From: Flavobacteriales bacterium
Lineage (GTDB): Bacteria > Bacteroidota > Bacteroidia > Flavobacteriales_F > PHOS-HE28
Assembly: GCA_016713875.1 (NCBI GenBank)
Contig: JADJOI010000003.1
Coordinates: forward strand, 3,832,074-3,896,073
DNA: 64,000 nucleotides
Direction: 5' to 3'
Part shown: positions 60,924 to 64,000 of the stretch, one piece after another
Position numbering within the stretch: the stretch's first letter is position 1
Layout of the letters: the number at the start of each line of letters is the position of its first letter
Notes under the pieces: model-generated
The model's database searches: none
What the model saw: only the letters and a program-made list of their open reading frames with translations
What the model was told of the DNA's origin: nothing
Made by a program: the position numbers and the translations under genes

Positions 60924-61648
60924 TGAGCCCAAAGAAAGCCACCCCGCCCCCCGCGCCGTCCACCCCCGGCCCGCGCGAGATGATCCTGCGCATGCTGCAC
61001 CACAAGAGCGGCATGAAACAGGATGTCTACCACCGCATCCTGGGCCTGTTCCGCGAGCTGAAGGAGGTGCTACAGGAGGTGGCCGATGACCTCGAGCACG
61101 AGATGCTGCAGCGAGATAAACGGGTGAGCGTTCAGTACCGGGACAAAGGGGAGATGACCTGCGAGCTCAAGGTGGCCGGCGATACGGTGATCTTCCACAT
61201 GCACACCAACGTGTTCCGGCTGGACCAGGGGCACAGCCTGTGGAAGACCAGCTACCTCGAGGAGGATGAGCAACGGGGCTACTTCGGGGTCGTCAACGTG
61301 TACAACTTCCTGAGCGACTCCTTCAAGTATAACCGGGAGCGCGACCTGGGCTACCTCGTGAGCCGGCTCTTCCTCAACAAGGACGGCCACTTCTTCGTGC
61401 AGGGCAAACGCCAGCTGGGCTTCCTCTACAACGATCTGGCGGGCAACAGGATGGACCGGGAGGTGTTGAAACAGGTGATCTACTCCACGATCATCTATGT
61501 GCTGGACTTCGACCTGCTGACCCCGCCGTATGATCAGGTGAACCAGGTGACCGTCAGCGAGCTTAACGAGATCAACGCCGGGCTGCAGCTCACCACCGGT
61601 AAACGACTGGGCTTCCGCTTCCAGGCGGATGTGGACGACCTTAGCTGA
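60923..61648 (+). CDS. conserved Bacteroidota protein of unknown function
   Basis: A 241-residue protein with no signal peptide or membrane segment, so cytoplasmic. A Pro-rich start is followed by a helical region (REMILRMLHHKSGMKQDVY ... FRELKEVLQEVADDLE). A beta-rich core with conserved-looking aromatic positions comes next (TVIFHMHTNVFRL, RGYFGVVNVYNFLSDSFKY, GYLVSRLFLNKDGHFFV). The end is an amphipathic segment (TTGKRLGFRFQADVDDL). I know the type from other Flavobacteriales genomes but no function is assigned. It overlaps proS by one base, so it is coupled to a translation gene, and the tRNA-Glu promoter begins right behind it. Confidence 0.78.
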   Translation: MSPKKATPPPAPSTPGPREMILRMLHHKSGMKQDVYHRILGLFRELKEVLQEVADDLEHEMLQRDKRVSVQYRDKGEMTCELKVAGDTVIFHMHTNVFRLDQGHSLWKTSYLEEDEQRGYFGVVNVYNFLSDSFKYNRERDLGYLVSRLFLNKDGHFFVQGKRQLGFLYNDLAGNRMDREVLKQVIYSTIIYVLDFDLLTPPYDQVNQVTVSELNEINAGLQLTTGKRLGFRFQADVDDLS

Positions 61649-61650
61649 TC

Positions 61651-61680
61651 TTGCACAGATCGGGGCGTGTCTTATCTTTG
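61651..61680 (+). promoter_or_regulatory. complete Bacteroidota promoter for tRNA-Glu
   Basis: TTG (61651-61653) and TATCTTTG (61673-61680) are separated by 19 bases, matching the -33/-7 pattern exactly. This is the only full two-part promoter I found in the window, as expected for a strongly expressed tRNA. Confidence 0.85.
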
Positions 61681-61719
61681 CCCGCCCTTTCGGAAACCAG
61701 TCCGGGAGGTTGACATCGT

Positions 61720-61791
61720 GGCCCGTTCGTCTAGGGGTTAGGACGCGTCCCTTTCACGGATGAAACAGGGGTTCGATTCCCCTACGGGCTA
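61720..61791 (+). tRNA. tRNA-Glu (anticodon UUC)
   Basis: A 72-base cloverleaf: acceptor GGCCCGT with ACGGGCT (first pair G-U), discriminator A at 61791; D-arm with TCTAGGGGTTAGGA; anticodon stem CGTCC/GGATG (one G-U) with loop CTTTCAC, anticodon TTC at 61753-61755; T-arm AGGGG TTCGATT CCCCT. CCA is not encoded. Confidence 0.97.
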
Positions 61792-61797
61792 CATTCG

Positions 61798-61824
61798 AAA
61801 ACCCGCGCTTAGCGCGGGTTTTCT
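61798..61824 (+). terminator. tRNA-Glu terminator
   Basis: A perfect 11-bp stem, AAAACCCGCGC (61798-61808) and GCGCGGGTTTT (61812-61822), with a 3-base loop. The right arm of this stem is the start of the tandem repeat unit that follows; in later units the left arm is missing, so they cannot form this hairpin. Confidence 0.9.
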
Positions 61825-62426
61825 CATTCCGCCCTCTGGGGAATGGCGCCACGCTTGTGATCTCCACCGGAGGATCACCGCTGGCGCCTCCTACGGGCTA
61901 CTTCGGCTTAGCGCGGGTTTTCTCATTCCGCCCTCCGGGGAATGGCGCCACGCTTGTGGTCCTCCACCGGAGGATCACCGCTGGGGCCTCCTACGGGCTA
62001 CTTCGGCTTAGCGCGGGTTTTCTCATTCCGCCCTCCGGGGAATGGCGCCACGCTTGTGGTCCTCCACCGGAGGATCACCGCTGGGGCCTCCTACGGGCTA
62101 CTTCGGCTTAGCGCGGGTTTTCTCATTCCGCCCTCCGGGGAATGGCGCCACGCTTGTGATCCTCCACCGGAGATCACCGCTGGGGGCCTCCTACGGGCTA
62201 CTTCGGCTTAGCGCGGGTTTTTCTCATTCCGCCCTCCGGGGAATGGCGCCACGCTTGGCATCCTCCACCGGAGGATACGCGCTGGCGCCTCCTACGGGCT
62301 ACTTCGGCTTAGCGCGGGTTTTCTCATTCCGCCCTCCGGGGAATGGCGCCACGCTTGTGGTCCTCCACCGGAGGATCACCGCTGGGGCCTCCTACGGGCT
62401 ACTTCGGCTTAGCGCGGGTTTTCTCG
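61808..62426 (+). repeat. six tandem units of about 100 bp copying the tRNA-Glu tail
   Basis: Units begin with CTTAGCGCGGGTTTT at 61808, 61907, 62007, 62107, 62207 and 62308, with a partial seventh at 62408, giving periods of 99, 100, 100, 100, 101 and 100. Each unit contains the terminator right arm, the phrase GGGGAATGGCGCCACGCTTG, a small hairpin CCTCC-ACC-GGAGG, and near its end CCTACGGGCTAC, which equals the 3' end of the tRNA including the discriminator A. Units differ by only a few substitutions or single-base indels. ORFs through the array are not credible because the period is not a multiple of three in most units. No gene for mobility is adjacent. Confidence 0.9.
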
Positions 62427-62651
62427 TCCAGCCTCCAGGAAACGGATCCACACTGGCGGTCCCTTCGCGGTTGAACGTGGACAAGGTCCTCGTCTGGTGC
62501 TCCCGCACCGCGCTGGGCGCAACCTCGGCACGGTTGCGCACGTATCTTTTAGCGCTTGTCCGTCAAGGACTTGCCTTCCGGAGGGGGATCGTTGTCCCTG
62601 CGGAGGGCGGTCCGCGGACCGCACTCGCATGAAGGAGTTCAAGGGGATGGG
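62427..62651 (+). other. intergenic leader of the polysaccharide export locus
   Basis: About 225 bases with no convincing gene. It holds TATCTTTT at 62543-62550, one base off the TAnnTTTG consensus, a possible promoter for the export genes. The short hairpin GGTCCGCGGACC lies at about 62609-62620. An ATG at 62630 (MKEFKGMG) may be the true start of the next gene if a frameshift lies at about 62655. Confidence 0.5.
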
Positions 62652-63424
62652 ATGGGGCTGCTGGCCGCCTTGGTGCTGCTGACGGGCTGCGTGGGTGGGC
62701 GCCGCAACATCAACTACCTGCAGGACGGGTCCCTGAGCAATGGATCGGCCAAGCTGTTCGAGAACCGCAAGTTCGAGTACCGGATCCAGGTGAACGATGT
62801 GCTCAGCATCCGTGTACTGGGGCTCGACGAGGCCACCCACCGCTTCTTCAATGTGGAAAGCCAGAACGGATTCCAAGGCGTGAACGATGCGGCGCTTTAC
62901 GTGAACGGGTTCTCCGTGGACAAGAACGGACAGGTCCAGTTGCCCACGGTGGGCCGCATCAAGGTGCAGGGCCTCACGATGGGCGAGGCGCAGGACCTGG
63001 TGCAGCGCAAGATCAACGAGTACTTCACCAACGCCACCGTGATCCTCAAGCTGGTGAGCTTCCGCATCAGCGTGCTGGGCGATGTGCGCAACCCGGGCAT
63101 GTACTTCATCTACAACAACCAGATGCCCCATCCTGGACGCGCTGGCGATGGCCGGCGGCCCCAACGAATATGGTGACAAGAGCAAGGTGACCCTCATGCG
63201 CCAGAGCGACCGCGGCGTCCAGGCCCTGTACGTGGACCTGTCCGGCACGGAGGTGCTGGCCAGCGAGTACTACTACCTGCTGCCGAACGATGTGGTGTAC
63301 GTGCCCACGCTGAAGGCTCGCGCAGGCCGGATGAACCTGGAGCTGCTGTCGGTGCTCTTCGGCGCGATCAGCGCCCTGGCCCCTGGTGGCCAACGTGTTC
63401 ATCCTCAACCAGAACAACAACTGA
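62652..63424 (+). CDS. polysaccharide export lipoprotein, Wza family (two frame breaks as read)
   Basis: Read across two breaks, this gives a complete Wza-type outer-membrane lipoprotein of about 256 residues. A lipobox (LLTGC) is followed by NYLQDGS. The export domain reads YRIQVNDVLSIRVLGLDE and QLPTVGRIKVQGLTMGEAQDLV. The SLBB domain is RISVLGDVRNPGMYFIYNN, then ILDALAMAGGPNEYGDKSKV. The C-terminal transmembrane helix reads LLSVLFGAISALA-LVANVFILNQNNN. The frame moves by +1 at the run CCCC 63126-63129 and again at CCCC 63380-63383; removing one C at each restores a single frame ending in TGA at 63422-63424. The start is uncertain: ATG 62652 gives no basic residues, and ATG 62630 needs another frame change. 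The protein forms the outer-membrane channel for capsule or exopolysaccharide. Confidence 0.8.
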
Positions 63425-64000
63425 TGGCCGCACAGACCGGTACGGGAGACACCATCGACCTGAGGGCCATCTTCCGCAAGCTGGTGGCCCAAAGTGGTGG
63501 TTGTTCCTCATCACCCTCTCGCTTTCCGGGGCCGCAGCGGTAGCCTACCTGAAGACCACCCCGAAGCAGTTCTGGTGAGCGCCACCATGCTGATGGGGAG
63601 AAGAGCCGCAACAGTTTCGGGGGCGGGCAGGACGAGTTCCTCAAGGGGATGTCCTTCCTGCGCAGTGGAGGTGACATCGAGGACCACATCGCGATACTCA
63701 CGTCCCGGTCCAACGTGGAGAAGACGCTCAAGCGCCTCGATTTCGGCATTTCCTTCTATGAGGAGCGGCGCTTCCTGAAACAGGAGCGCTACGACTATCC
63801 ACCTTACCAAGATCACGCTGGACACGGCCTCGTTGCAGATCACGGGCGTGCCCATCCACGTGTCGGCTGGACCTGGCGGCCGGCACCTATCGCGAAGGCC
63901 GAGGCAAGAACGCGCCTCTATAACGTGAAGCGCCAGGAGGTGGTGAGCGAGTTCATGGAGCAAGTGGACATCGACCAGACGGGCCAAGGTGGGTGAGCCG
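63424..64000 (+). CDS. Wzc-like polysaccharide co-polymerase, 5' part (several frame breaks, runs off window)
   Basis: The ATG overlaps the Wza-like stop (TGATG). Joined across frames, the protein begins MAAQTGTGDTIDLRAIFRKL, then a membrane segment WLFLITLSLSGAAAVAYL, then KTTPKQF, VSATMLMG, EKSRNSFGGGQDEFLKGM, and a clean stretch from about 63649 (FLRSGGDIEDHIAILTSRSNVEKTLKRLDFGISFYEE). This is the Wzz/GumC N-terminal domain of tyrosine autokinases that control polysaccharide chain length. Frame changes are needed near 63492, 63572, 63597, 63803 and 63925. The kinase part would lie beyond the window. Breaks of this density in a family-perfect protein point to sequence errors rather than decay. 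Confidence 0.75.

Noticed and set aside
61808..62426. CRISPR array.
   Set aside because: Units are about 100 bp and repeated in full, with no short direct repeats separated by unique spacers and no cas genes.
61857..62632. Open frames running through the tRNA-tail repeats.
   Set aside because: The repeat period is 99-101 bases, so frames shift between units; several frames are open only because the unit lacks stops. No start or protein-like composition is evident.
61720..62640. Integrative element attached at tRNA-Glu with repeated att sites.
   Set aside because: No integrase, excisionase or mobility gene is present in the window, and 12-base tail copies at a regular 100-bp spacing fit tandem duplication better. 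A degraded remnant cannot be excluded.

Overview
The window reads as a GC-rich member of the Bacteroidota, most like the Flavobacteriales. The evidence is type IX secretion (T9SS) cargo with C-terminal sorting domains, an SprB/SprF/PorE-like gliding-type operon, choice-of-anchor and PKD adhesins, promoters of the Bacteroidota TAnnTTTG type, very tight operons with 1-4 base stop/start overlaps, and the eukaryote/archaeal-like form of prolyl-tRNA synthetase. Species cannot be named from the sequence alone. Coding density is very high, and the only long stretch without a protein gene is about 61.65-62.65 kb.

Layout. 1-3.1 kb: 3' part of a PKD/Ig-type surface protein with dockerin-like terminal repeats. 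3.2-6.7 kb: a nuclease-like protein, a membrane adenylate cyclase whose gene carries an in-frame palindromic repeat, a J-domain/KTSC protein and a doubtful small ORF. 6.7-22.3 kb: a minus-strand operon of four coupled genes: a small secreted protein, a 4113-residue SprB-like adhesin with 44 repeats, a PorP/SprF protein and a PorE-like lipoprotein. 22.4-29.0 kb: minus-strand housekeeping and envelope genes (rmuC, GWxTD lipoprotein, rlmB; ung, Omp85 protein, L,D-transpeptidase). 29.0-35.4 kb: tiny lipoprotein, OsmC protein, lipA, a large T9SS propeller protein and gap. 35.5-45.3 kb: minus-strand lpxK, purine nucleoside phosphorylase, choice-of-anchor B protein, gatB, TlpA-type thioredoxin, M1 peptidase and lpxH.

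45.4-54.9 kb is a plus-strand chain of T9SS cargo genes. A two-gene segment of about 3.03 kb has been tandemly duplicated here, producing a chimeric secreted gene. 54.9-61.6 kb holds a Nif3-family protein, a coiled-coil zinc-ribbon protein, a FadL-type porin with a Trp/Gly/Asn-rich lipoprotein, proS and a conserved unknown. A tRNA-Glu(UUC) follows with a canonical promoter and terminator. Directly behind it lie six tandem units of about 100 bp, each repeating the last 12 bases of the tRNA. This resembles in layout the rtT repeats behind E. coli tyrT and is the most unusual structure in the window. From about 62.6 kb to the end is the start of a capsule/exopolysaccharide export locus (Wza-like, then Wzc-like) with at least seven reading-frame breaks, best explained by poor sequence quality.

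Together the genes describe an outer-membrane-centred lifestyle: lipid A synthesis (lpxH, lpxK), barrel insertion, T9SS export of large adhesins, and polysaccharide export, set among ordinary housekeeping genes.
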